Shown piece after piece: positions 16,488 to 23,216 of a stretch of 23,216 nucleotides of DNA. The notes beneath the pieces were generated by a model. That model saw nothing but the letters and a program-made list of their open reading frames with translations. It had not been told where the DNA came from and ran no database searches. This DNA comes from Bacilli bacterium (GTDB lineage: Bacteria; Bacillota_I; Bacilli_A; RFN20; CAG-288). The translations under genes and the position numbers were made by a program. Location of the stretch: the NCBI GenBank assembly GCA_900769965.1, contig CAAGIQ010000039.1, forward strand, positions 1 through 23,216, written 5' to 3'. Position 1 is the stretch's first letter, and each line of letters starts with the position of its first letter.

Positions 16488-16505
16488 GTCAATTTAAAGA
16501 TTGAC
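16488..16505. repeat. Inverted repeat GTCAAT / ATTGAC
   Basis: GTCAAT (16488-16493) and ATTGAC (16500-16505) are exact complements around TTAAAG. The following ATATATTTGT is not a clean T run, so this is a poor terminator. It ends eleven bases before the aptamer P1 stem and may be an operator or a short 5' hairpin. Confidence 0.4.
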
Positions 16506-16515
16506 ATATATTTGT

Positions 16516-16692
16516 CACAAAGTAGAGGCGCAAAGCTAAAAGAGTAGCTTTCCAGAGTAGATGGATCTACTGAGAAGGAAAGTAAAAGGGTAGTTTTGCC
16601 GAAGGTTAGCTGTCATCCATAGCAGTTAACTTGGTCAAATCCATAATATGAATTTGACTGTCGCTAGTTACTAGCGGAGAGCTATTGTTGTG
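16516..16692 (+). promoter_or_regulatory. Lysine riboswitch (L box) aptamer
   Basis: The conserved lysine-aptamer core is present in order: AGAGGCGC, AGAGTAGC, AGAAGGAAAG, AAAAGGG, TTGCCGAAGG, GGTCAA paired with TTTGACTGTCGCT, and GCGGAGAGCTAT. Stems can be drawn by eye. P1 joins CACAA-AGTAG (16516-16525) to CTATT-TTGTG (16682-16692, one bulged G). P2 pairs CTTTCC with GGAAAG, with a capped AGTAGA/TCTACT extension. One arm pairs GTTAGCTG with CAGTTAAC. P4 pairs GTCAAAT with ATTTGAC, and P5 pairs CGCTAG with CTAGCG. In known cases lysine binding stabilises P1 and turns off lysine synthesis or uptake genes. It precedes an amino-acid ABC transporter, so that transporter very likely imports lysine. 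Confidence 0.95.
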
Positions 16693-16718
16693 TTGATGTC
16701 TATTTATGTAGTATCAAT

Positions 16719-16750
16719 AGAGCGGTAGCTATTTGCTATCGCTCTTTTTC
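16719..16750 (+). terminator. Riboswitch-controlled terminator
   Basis: AGAGCGGTAGC (16719-16729) pairs with GCTATCGCTCT (16735-16745), eleven pairs with one G-U, and is followed by TTTT. CTATTG of the aptamer P1 3' strand (16682-16687) can instead pair with CAATAG (16715-16720), which enters the terminator base. That gives a possible antiterminator when lysine is low, although the overlap is only two bases. Confidence 0.88.
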
Positions 16751-16797
16751 TTCTTATGACAGATATATATCTAAGCATTAGAAGGAGGAAATATAAA

Positions 16798-17676
16798 ATG
16801 AATGCTAGAAGAGTTATTTTACCATTATTATTAGGAGCTTCCGTTATTGGATTAGTAAGCTGCGGAGGAGATTTAGTCGTCTCTAACGATGTCTTAGTTA
16901 TCGGTATGGAATGTAACTATCAACCGTTCAACTGGACGGTTAATAAGGAAACTGAACATACCTTACCAGTCTATGGAACAAACGAATTCACCGATGGTTA
17001 CGATGTTGCAGTCGCTAAGTTCTTATCTAAAGAATTGAAGAAAGATGTCTATATCAAAAAGATGGAATGGGATTCCCTTATTCCAGGTTTACAAAACGAT
17101 GAAATCAACATGGTACTAGCGGGTATGACTGATACTCCTGCTAGAAGAGAAAGCATCGATTTCACCATTCCTTATCTCGCTTCCGACTTAGCTTTCTTAG
17201 TTAAGACTTCTTCTATGCCACAAGGTTATGGCACCAAAGAGAATCCAGCTACCTACGCTCAACTATTAGACTTGTTCGATGGAAAATCTTTAGTTTGCCA
17301 AGCTAACGTTGTCGGCGATGAATTTATCGATACATATTTTGTTAATAACGACCAAGGAAAGACAATCGGTCACTTCGCTGCTGCTAAGACATATCCAATG
17401 GCTGCTCAAGATGTTAAATCCGGCAACGCTTTCGCTATGCCAGCTGAATTACCAGTTATCGAAGCTATGACAAACTTAGGTGATCTTTCAGTTTTATACT
17501 GCGATTACTCATTCTTATCCGCTGAAGATAAAAACGGTTTAACAGTTTCTATCGGCACCAAGAAAGGAAACGATGACTTTACCGCTGAATTAAACGGTGC
17601 TTTAGAAAAATTAACTGAAGAATTACGTGCTCAATACATGGGAGAAGCTGCTACTAGATCAGCTGCTAACGCTTAA
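16798..17676 (+). CDS. Amino-acid (probable lysine) ABC transporter, substrate-binding lipoprotein
   Basis: A 292-residue family 3 extracellular solute-binding protein. The N-terminus is a lipoprotein signal: Arg4-Arg5, a hydrophobic stretch and lipobox LVSC with lipidated Cys22. The mature part starts with the VLVIGMECNYQPFNW strand, then DGYDVAVAKFLSKEL, then TDTPARRESIDFTIPYL, whose Arg normally grips the substrate carboxylate. The start is fixed by a perfect AAGGAGG at 16782-16788. A longer frame from 16756 would precede that site and spoil the signal peptide. The lysine riboswitch upstream points to lysine as substrate; sequence alone only says polar amino acid. The permease starts three bases after the stop. 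Confidence 0.93.
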   Translation: MNARRVILPLLLGASVIGLVSCGGDLVVSNDVLVIGMECNYQPFNWTVNKETEHTLPVYGTNEFTDGYDVAVAKFLSKELKKDVYIKKMEWDSLIPGLQNDEINMVLAGMTDTPARRESIDFTIPYLASDLAFLVKTSSMPQGYGTKENPATYAQLLDLFDGKSLVCQANVVGDEFIDTYFVNNDQGKTIGHFAAAKTYPMAAQDVKSGNAFAMPAELPVIEAMTNLGDLSVLYCDYSFLSAEDKNGLTVSIGTKKGNDDFTAELNGALEKLTEELRAQYMGEAATRSAANA

Positions 17677-17678
17677 TA

Positions 17679-18464
17679 ATGATCGATTTTAGTAAGATAG
17701 GAAAACTGCTCGGTGGCGATAATTTGATGATGATAGTCTATGGAACTATCTCAACGATTATCTTAGCAGTAGTAGGTACTGTTGTAGGACTTATCTTAGG
17801 CATATTTATCGCCTATGGAAAAAATGTCAAGATCAAAGAGACTGATAACAAGGTAATAAAGACTTTAAAAGGTCTAATTAAGGGTATTTGTTCAATCTAT
17901 TCGACGGTGTTAAGAGGCACTCCGATGATGGTTCAAGCCTTGATCTTCAAATACTTCTGCGCCGCTATTGGAATTAACTGGGGAAATATTTTCTTAAAAG
18001 GAACGATTAACTACATCTTGAACGGTTGGCTCATCGCTGGTTTAATCGTCATCACTTTAAACACTGCTGCTTATATGGCGGAAATTGTTAGAAGTGGACT
18101 TAATGGTGTCGATTACGGTCAAGTTGAGGGTGCTTATACCTTAGGTATGTCTCCTTCTAGAACTAGCTTATCGATAATCTTACCTCAAGCCTTGCGTAAC
18201 GCTTTGCCTACTATAGGTAACGAACTAATCGTTAACATCAAAGACTCTTCTGTTTTAAATGTTATCGCTGTTTCTGAACTTTACTACCGCATGTTCTCTA
18301 TAGCTACTACTACATACGCTTTTATGGAATCTTATCTAGTTCTTGCTGGTATCTATTTGATCCTTACGTTGATAGCTACAGGAGCGTTGAAACTAGTAGA
18401 GAAGAAATTAGATGGAGTTAAGTTTTCCTTAAATCCATTCAGATTTAAAAGGAGAGACTTCTGA
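17679..18464 (+). CDS. Amino-acid ABC transporter permease (HisM/GlnP type)
   Basis: A 261-residue inner-membrane permease with about five hydrophobic segments. The family motif STVLRGTPMMVQ is at about 75-86. The EAA loop that docks the ATPase runs from about 150 to 180 (EGAYTLGMSPSRTSLSIILP). The single permease gene suggests a homodimer in the membrane. No clear Shine-Dalgarno precedes the ATG; the gene sits two bases after the binding-protein stop, so translation is probably coupled. The C-terminus is short and basic (FKRRDF). The ATPase gene starts one base after the stop. Confidence 0.93.
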   Translation: MIDFSKIGKLLGGDNLMMIVYGTISTIILAVVGTVVGLILGIFIAYGKNVKIKETDNKVIKTLKGLIKGICSIYSTVLRGTPMMVQALIFKYFCAAIGINWGNIFLKGTINYILNGWLIAGLIVITLNTAAYMAEIVRSGLNGVDYGQVEGAYTLGMSPSRTSLSIILPQALRNALPTIGNELIVNIKDSSVLNVIAVSELYYRMFSIATTTYAFMESYLVLAGIYLILTLIATGALKLVEKKLDGVKFSLNPFRFKRRDF

Positions 18465-18465
18465 T

Positions 18466-19467
18466 ATGGCAACCTTACTAAAAATTGAAAACCTCGCAAA
18501 GTTTTTCGGACACAACAAAGTCTTAAAAGATATCTCCTTAGATGTTGAAAAGGGAGATGTTATCTCAATTATCGGTCCTTCTGGAAGTGGTAAATCAACC
18601 TTTCTAAGATGCTTGAATCTACTTGAAACTCCTACAAGAGGAAAACTTACATATAACGGAACAACTTATTTCAACATAACTAACTGCAAGGACGATTTCG
18701 TAAATTACGAAGAATATCAAAAAGCTATAAAAGAATACGAAGATAAGTTAGTTGAAACTGAGGATATTCTAGCGATCTATCAAAACGAAAGAATCAAAGG
18801 AGATAGATCTAAAGAGTTAAAAGAGAAGATTAAAGTAGCGAAGAAGAATTATAAAGAAGTAAGAAAGAATCCTGTTATGAAGAAGGATTTCTTCGATGAG
18901 GAAGGATATAAGAAATCTATTGAAGAAAACCCATCCTTTGTTATCTCTTCTTCAAAGGTAGATCCAAAGAAAAAAACCAAGATGACTATGGTCTTTCAAT
19001 CGTTCAATCTATTTAACAACTTCAACGTTCTTGAAAACTGTATCTTAGCTCAAACTAAAGTCTTAAAAAGAAGTTATCAAGAAGCTAAAGAAATCGCTAT
19101 AAAGAATCTTACTAGTGTCAACATGTTCGATAGAATGAACTACAAGATTAGAGAGTTATCAGGTGGACAAAAGCAAAGAGTTGCCATAGCTAGAGCCCTA
19201 TGTGTCAATCCAGATATTATACTTTTTGATGAACCGACTTCAGCCTTAGATCCTGAAATGGTTAACGAAGTCTTAGAAGTTATGAAAAATTTAGCAAAAA
19301 CCGGCATTACTATGATAGTAGTAACTCATGAGATGAACTTTGCTAAAAACGTTTCAAACAAGGTTCTCTTTATGGAAAATGGATATGTTGTTGAAAGCGG
19401 AAATGCTAAGGAAGTATTCACCTCTCCAAAAGAAAAGAGAACAAGAGAATTCTTACATCTAGATTAA
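18466..19467 (+). CDS. Amino-acid ABC transporter ATP-binding protein with large insertion
   Basis: A 333-residue GlnQ/HisP-type ATPase that energises lysine uptake. Walker A is GPSGSGKST (37-45), the Q loop is VFQSFNLF (Gln178), the signature is LSGGQ (231-235), Walker B is IILFDE (251-256) and the switch His288 is in VVTHEMNFA. All catalytic parts are present. Family members are usually about 240-250 residues. Here roughly residues 72-168, between Walker A and the Q loop, form an extra Lys/Glu-rich block with likely coiled-coil helices. GGAGAGA precedes the ATG inside the permease gene. Its stop overlaps the operon terminator. The insertion is in frame with normal codon use, so it is not an obvious assembly error. 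Confidence 0.93.
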   Translation: MATLLKIENLAKFFGHNKVLKDISLDVEKGDVISIIGPSGSGKSTFLRCLNLLETPTRGKLTYNGTTYFNITNCKDDFVNYEEYQKAIKEYEDKLVETEDILAIYQNERIKGDRSKELKEKIKVAKKNYKEVRKNPVMKKDFFDEEGYKKSIEENPSFVISSSKVDPKKKTKMTMVFQSFNLFNNFNVLENCILAQTKVLKRSYQEAKEIAIKNLTSVNMFDRMNYKIRELSGGQKQRVAIARALCVNPDIILFDEPTSALDPEMVNEVLEVMKNLAKTGITMIVVTHEMNFAKNVSNKVLFMENGYVVESGNAKEVFTSPKEKRTREFLHLD

Positions 19468-19490
19468 AAGAAGCTTCGGCTTCTTTTTTT
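19466..19490 (+). terminator. UUCG-loop terminator of the lysine transporter operon
   Basis: AAAGAAGC and GCTTCTTT close a TTCG tetraloop (19475-19478, C-UUCG-G type), followed by further T residues. The 5' arm begins in the stop codon of the ATPase gene. Confidence 0.92.
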
Positions 19491-19546
19491 AGTGAGAAAA
19501 GCACAAATACATCTTGATTTATTGATAATAATAAGACTTTTGTCTA

Positions 19547-19574
19547 TAGAAAATATTTAATCTTATTGTATAAT
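19547..19574 (+). promoter_or_regulatory. Possible promoter of the membrane protein / glg region
   Basis: A perfect TATAAT is at 19569-19574. TAGAAA at 19547-19552 is a weak -35 with 16 bases spacing. It follows a terminator and precedes the next start by 27 bases, so a promoter is expected somewhere here. Confidence 0.5.
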
Positions 19575-19601
19575 TAACTTATAGAAAAGGTTATTTTAAT
19601 T

Positions 19602-20627
19602 ATGGGTAAAAATGTTATATCTCAATCCGATGAATTAATTAGAATAAATAAGAAAATGAAAAGATCGAACTTTCTTCAAACAGTTTTGATTTCTTTTTCT
19701 GTTCTATTTTTATTCTTATTATATGTTTTTCTTGTCGTTTTAGCTAAAGGAAACTACTGCTCTTTAGAAACTAATGTCTATTTAGAAAGTCTTTCATTCT
19801 TGCCTTATTTTGATATATCTACTCGTTTTGATGATTTCTCATCTATCGATACGATTTTAAGATATGTAACTCTTGTTTCTGTTCTTATCATCGCGTCTTT
19901 AGTTGGAGTCATCTACTATTTCTTACACCTTAAAAAGGTTAATAGAATATATAAGGAAAAATATATGAAATACCTTTCCGCTGAAACGAAGATAAACGGA
20001 ATCGTTCTTTCAAATCAAGAGCAGAATCAAGATGTTTCGCAAGAATTAGATGCTATGAACATCTCTCTTCCTTCTAAAGAGAAAGAGTATCAAGTATCTA
20101 CTCCGCTTCTTTCCTGGAGCGGTACTCAATACACCTACTCTTACCTCAACGAGAGAAGAGATGGATTCTTAGTTCAAACTACTCTTTCAAAAGTTAAATC
20201 TCATGGTTTAGTTCAACTTAGAACTTATGGTTCACCTTCGATAAAGCAGTATCAAGGCTTATCCATAACAAAATATGGCTTCGGAGAAGATAACAAAATC
20301 TCTAATTTCGTTTGCTATACCTCTTTAGGTAATGAAATATATTTGATGATCAACTCCAAAGTTGCTGATGCTTTATGTAATTTAAAGAACTTTGTCCGTT
20401 CGGACATCATCATAAATATCATCGGTGAAAAAGTCATGATATTCATCGATGGATTTAGAATGAGTTTAACTAAGAACATCAAGGAAAAACTTAAACCTGA
20501 TATCTTAGAGAAGCAAGCGGAAGCTATCGTTGCTTTCCATCAGGTGATAAACGAACTAGTTGTTGCTTTTAGCGGCGAAATAACCTTCGAGAAAGAACAG
20601 AAGGGAAATGGAATTCTTGACTACTAA
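19602..20627 (+). CDS. Hypothetical two-helix membrane protein
   Basis: A 341-residue protein of no family I recognise. It has a short charged N-terminus, a strong transmembrane helix at about 24-49, a roughly 40-residue outside loop (CSLETNVYLESLSF onward), a second helix at about 88-109, and then a roughly 230-residue soluble C-terminal domain, likely cytosolic because the flanking KKVNRIYKEKYMKY is positive. The soluble part is mixed alpha/beta with no catalytic motif that I can identify. GAAAAGG is upstream of the ATG. glgC begins 33 bases after its stop with no terminator between, so it may share a transcript with the glycogen genes; a role there is not shown. Confidence 0.8.
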   Translation: MGKNVISQSDELIRINKKMKRSNFLQTVLISFSVLFLFLLYVFLVVLAKGNYCSLETNVYLESLSFLPYFDISTRFDDFSSIDTILRYVTLVSVLIIASLVGVIYYFLHLKKVNRIYKEKYMKYLSAETKINGIVLSNQEQNQDVSQELDAMNISLPSKEKEYQVSTPLLSWSGTQYTYSYLNERRDGFLVQTTLSKVKSHGLVQLRTYGSPSIKQYQGLSITKYGFGEDNKISNFVCYTSLGNEIYLMINSKVADALCNLKNFVRSDIIINIIGEKVMIFIDGFRMSLTKNIKEKLKPDILEKQAEAIVAFHQVINELVVAFSGEITFEKEQKGNGILDY

Positions 20628-20660
20628 TTTTTTAAATATATTTAGAAAGGAATAAGCAAA

Positions 20661-21770
20661 ATGGCAAACGAAAAAATGGTGGCTATGCTACTAGCTGGTG
20701 GCAAGGGAACAAGGTTGGAATCTTTAACAAAAAAGATGGCAAAACCAGCTGTTTTCTTCGGTGGTAAATATCGTATTATCGATTTTCCACTCTCAAACTG
20801 TGCTAATAGTGGCATAAACTGTATAGGTGTTTTAACTCAATACGAGTCTGTGGCTTTGAACACTTATATTGGGAATGGTTCAAAGTGGGGAATTGATGGT
20901 AACAAATCAGTAACAACTAACTTACCACCACGTCAAACTGAAGAAGGAGCAACTTGGTATAAAGGTACTGCAGATGCTATCTATCAAAACATTGATTTCT
21001 TAGATGAGCGTCAACCTGATTATGTTGCAATTCTTTCCGGTGACCATATCTATAAGATGGATTATTCCAAGATGTTAGAAGCTCATATAAAGAACGATGC
21101 AGATCTAACTATCGCCGTTTTAAACGTTTCCTTAGAGGAAGCTAAGAGATTCGGTATCATGAAAGCTGACGAGACTGGAAGAATTACAAACTTTACTGAA
21201 AAACCAAAACATCCAGAATCAACACTAGCATCTATGGGTATCTATATCTTCTCCTACAAAGTTTTAAGAGAATATTTGATTAAAGATCATAAGAATCCTG
21301 ATTCTGATAACGATTTCGGTAAAAACGTTATTCCTGAAATGCTTGCCAAGAAGAAAAAACTTTACGCTTATGAATTCGAAGGCTATTGGAAAGATGTCGG
21401 TACCATTTCATCCTTGTGGGAAGCTAACATGGATTTACTCGATGGTAAATGCACGATGAACCTTTACGAGAATACTCAAAGAATCTTCTCGGAAGATACT
21501 CACTCCTTACCACAATTAATCGGTGAAACCGGATCGGTTCATAACTCCATGATCAACCAAGGTGCTGAAATCAACGGTTCTGTTACTCACTCTGTTATCT
21601 TCAATGAAGTTGTTGTTGAAGAAGGAGCTGAAGTAGTTGATAGCGTCATCATGCCAAATACAGTTATTAAAGCAGGCGTTAAGATTAGAAAAGCAATCGT
21701 CGGACCTGATTTAATAATTACCTCTTCTAAAGAACCTACAGAAGATGAAGTTATCTTAGTTAATAATTAA
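20661..21770 (+). CDS. glgC: Glucose-1-phosphate adenylyltransferase, catalytic subunit
   Basis: A 369-residue ADP-glucose pyrophosphorylase: glucose-1-phosphate plus ATP gives ADP-glucose, the committed step of glycogen synthesis. Motifs are intact: the nucleotide loop LAGGKGTRLE (11-20), KPAVFFGGKYRIIDFPLSN, SGDHIYKM with Asp128 for metal and catalysis, the sugar-phosphate Lys181 in FTEKP, and YWKDVGT. The C-terminal quarter has left-handed beta-helix repeats (VVEEGAEVVDSVIMPNTVI). AGAAAGGA precedes the ATG. glgD follows after eleven bases; in Bacilli GlgC and GlgD form a mixed tetramer. Confidence 0.95.
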   Translation: MANEKMVAMLLAGGKGTRLESLTKKMAKPAVFFGGKYRIIDFPLSNCANSGINCIGVLTQYESVALNTYIGNGSKWGIDGNKSVTTNLPPRQTEEGATWYKGTADAIYQNIDFLDERQPDYVAILSGDHIYKMDYSKMLEAHIKNDADLTIAVLNVSLEEAKRFGIMKADETGRITNFTEKPKHPESTLASMGIYIFSYKVLREYLIKDHKNPDSDNDFGKNVIPEMLAKKKKLYAYEFEGYWKDVGTISSLWEANMDLLDGKCTMNLYENTQRIFSEDTHSLPQLIGETGSVHNSMINQGAEINGSVTHSVIFNEVVVEEGAEVVDSVIMPNTVIKAGVKIRKAIVGPDLIITSSKEPTEDEVILVNN

Positions 21771-21781
21771 GGGAGAACATT

Positions 21782-22894
21782 ATGGTTAAAGTTACTGGTA
21801 TTTTAAACTTACATAACTCTTCTCAAGTAGAAGGCTTAAATGAAACTCGTGGAATATCCTCTACATCCTTTTTAGGACGTTATGCTTTCATGGATTTTAC
21901 CTTATCAAATTTTACCAACAGTGGAATTGATGACTTAGGTATATTAGTTAAAGATCACATAAGATCGATCATTCAACACGTCGGCTTTGGTCATGCTTGG
22001 AATGACAATACAAAACTTGGTGGCTTATCTTTGCTTTACGATGAACCACATGCTAATAATAGTGGTTACAACCACGATATCAACAACTTGATTGAAAACT
22101 CTTGGTTCTTAAAGAAGAGTAGTGCTGATGTCGTAGTTATCGCTCCAGCTCATATCATCTACCGCTTAGATTTCCGTCCACTTATCGAAGAACATGTCAA
22201 AAACAAAAACAAGATTACCTTGGTCTATCATAAGCTAATTCACGCTAAATCGACATTCGTTGGTGAAGATGTTGCTCACATCGACTCCAAGGGCTTATTA
22301 GAAGACTTAACCTTGAACCAAGGTACTGATGATAATGTTAACATTTCAATGCAAACTTATATCATCGATAAAGAAGTTTTAAAAGGTATAATTCAAATCG
22401 GTAGCAAGACTTCTTCTTTCTACTCATTAAGAGATACGCTTAAACTCTTGTGCAAAGATATGCCAATTCATACCTATGAGCACAAAGGTTATATCCGTAG
22501 ATACGATTCATTAACTCACTACTTAAAGCAATCATTAGAGTTGTTGAACAAAGATACATGGAACGAATTGTTCGATGAGAATTGGCCATTATACACCAAG
22601 ACTTACGATACTCCACCAGCAAAATATGGTGTACTTAGCAATGTTTCAAAATCCTTCATCGCTAATGGCTCACAGATTAATGGAACAGTTAAAAACTCCA
22701 TTTTAGGTCGTGATGTTATCGTTTCCGAAGGCGCTGTAGTCGAGAATTCAGTTATCTTCTCAGGTTCTTATATCTCTGAGGGAACTCATTTAAATAACGT
22801 TGTAGTCGATAAAGAAGCTCGTATCTTACACGCTAAAGAATTAGAAGGAACACAAGAAAAGCCACTCTATATTAAAAGAGGAGATATCGTCTAA
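21782..22894 (+). CDS. glgD: GlgD, regulatory subunit of ADP-glucose pyrophosphorylase
   Basis: A 370-residue GlgC paralogue with a degenerate active site. The N-terminus is LNLHNSSQVEGLNETRG instead of the Gly-rich GGxGTRL loop, and the metal Asp motif reads VIAPAHIIYRLD in place of SGDHIYKMD. The C-terminal beta-helix is kept (SQINGTVKNSILGRDVIVSE). In characterised Firmicute pairs GlgD does not catalyse alone but raises GlgC activity. GGGAGA is six bases before the ATG. The stop overlaps the glgA start as TAATG. Confidence 0.93.
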   Translation: MVKVTGILNLHNSSQVEGLNETRGISSTSFLGRYAFMDFTLSNFTNSGIDDLGILVKDHIRSIIQHVGFGHAWNDNTKLGGLSLLYDEPHANNSGYNHDINNLIENSWFLKKSSADVVVIAPAHIIYRLDFRPLIEEHVKNKNKITLVYHKLIHAKSTFVGEDVAHIDSKGLLEDLTLNQGTDDNVNISMQTYIIDKEVLKGIIQIGSKTSSFYSLRDTLKLLCKDMPIHTYEHKGYIRRYDSLTHYLKQSLELLNKDTWNELFDENWPLYTKTYDTPPAKYGVLSNVSKSFIANGSQINGTVKNSILGRDVIVSEGAVVENSVIFSGSYISEGTHLNNVVVDKEARILHAKELEGTQEKPLYIKRGDIV

Positions 22895-23216
22895 TGAGAA
22901 TAGTATTTGCTTCTGGTGAATCAGCTCCATTTGTAAAAACTGGTGGTTTAGCTGATGTTGTCTTCGGCTTAGGTAAGGCACTTGTTAATAAAAAACATAA
23001 AGTGATGGTCTTTGTTCCTTTCTATAAAAAGGTAAAAGAACATAAAGAAAACTTTGAATGGGTTGATGCTTTTGATGTTGTTCAAGGTTGGAGAAGAACC
23101 CATGCTAACATCCTTCATCTATTAAAAGATGGTGTTGACTTTTACTTCGTTGAATGCGACCAATATTTCTTAAGAGATGGTGTTTATGGTTATAACGATG
23201 ATGAAGAAAGATTCTG
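22894..23216 (+). CDS. glgA: Glycogen synthase, N-terminal fragment (cut by contig end)
   Basis: About 107 codons are present before the window ends. The start MRIVFASGESAPFVKTGGLA contains the KTGGLAD motif (15-21) that binds ADP-glucose in GT5 glycogen synthases, followed by DVVFGLGKALVNKKHKVMVF as in the family. The protein would extend the alpha-1,4 glucan from ADP-glucose. The ATG overlaps the glgD stop, and AAAGAGGAG lies upstream inside glgD. The absence of the C-terminal part is a boundary effect, not a pseudogene. Confidence 0.93.
   Translation, partial: MRIVFASGESAPFVKTGGLADVVFGLGKALVNKKHKVMVFVPFYKKVKEHKENFEWVDAFDVVQGWRRTHANILHLLKDGVDFYFVECDQYFLRDGVYGYNDDEERF

Noticed and set aside
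16501..16506. TTGACA as the -35 of the riboswitch transcript
   Set aside because: It is the right arm of an inverted repeat, and the bases 16-18 further on lie in the aptamer core (AGAGGC), not a -10.
16756..16797. Earlier ATG for the substrate-binding lipoprotein
   Set aside because: It precedes the perfect AAGGAGG and would put 14 charged residues ahead of a clean lipoprotein signal peptide.
1..23216. Mycoplasma-type code, CRISPR array, insertion sequence, tRNA or rRNA genes
   Set aside because: TGA serves as stop for several genes and Trp is TGG; I see no regularly spaced repeats, transposase, terminal repeats or RNA gene signatures other than the riboswitch.

Overview
The window is about 23.2 kb of low-GC DNA in which every gene lies on the + strand. 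TGA is used as a stop (for example plsC, jetB, the amino-acid permease), so the standard bacterial code applies, not the Mycoplasma code. The gene content (YhaM, RecX and FtsK/SpoIIIE close together, an M16 relative next to ftsK, GlgC with GlgD, a cre-like box, a lysine riboswitch) suggests an uncultured Bacilli-type Firmicute, possibly of the gut RF39/Acholeplasma-related kind. That lineage is an inference from gene content and composition. The first 15 bases match the end of an Illumina adapter, so position 1 is an assembly edge. The last gene is cut at 23216.

Region 1 (16-10572) is a dense housekeeping run: the 3' part of a membrane flippase/LPG-synthase-like protein, a GT4 diacylglycerol glucosyltransferase, RecX, the YhaM exoribonuclease, FtsK/SpoIIIE, an M16-family protein without its zinc motif, a type I pullulanase and a PlsC acyltransferase. 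Many neighbours overlap or nearly touch. The run ends in a clear intrinsic terminator at 10580-10606. Membrane lipid genes (flippase-like, GT4, PlsC) and glycogen breakdown (PulA) are mixed with DNA and RNA maintenance genes.

Region 2 (10607-16420) is a promoter-led three-gene operon, jetA-jetB-jetC, encoding a Wadjet/MukBEF-type SMC complex. The nuclease subunit JetD, which completes known Wadjet defence operons, is not in the operon or anywhere else in the window. In its place, directly after jetC, is a 39-codon highly acidic open frame with its own extended -10 and Shine-Dalgarno. This JetD-less locus is the most interesting item here.

Region 3 (16421-19490) is a lysine-responsive uptake operon. 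It has a perfect cre-type palindrome, two further inverted repeats, a well-formed lysine riboswitch and its terminator, then a polar amino-acid ABC transporter: lipoprotein, permease, and an ATPase carrying an unusual insertion of about 95 residues. It ends at a UUCG-loop terminator.

Region 4 (19491-23216) holds an unrecognised two-helix membrane protein and then glgC-glgD-glgA for glycogen synthesis. With pulA in region 1, the window shows both synthesis and debranching of an alpha-glucan store.
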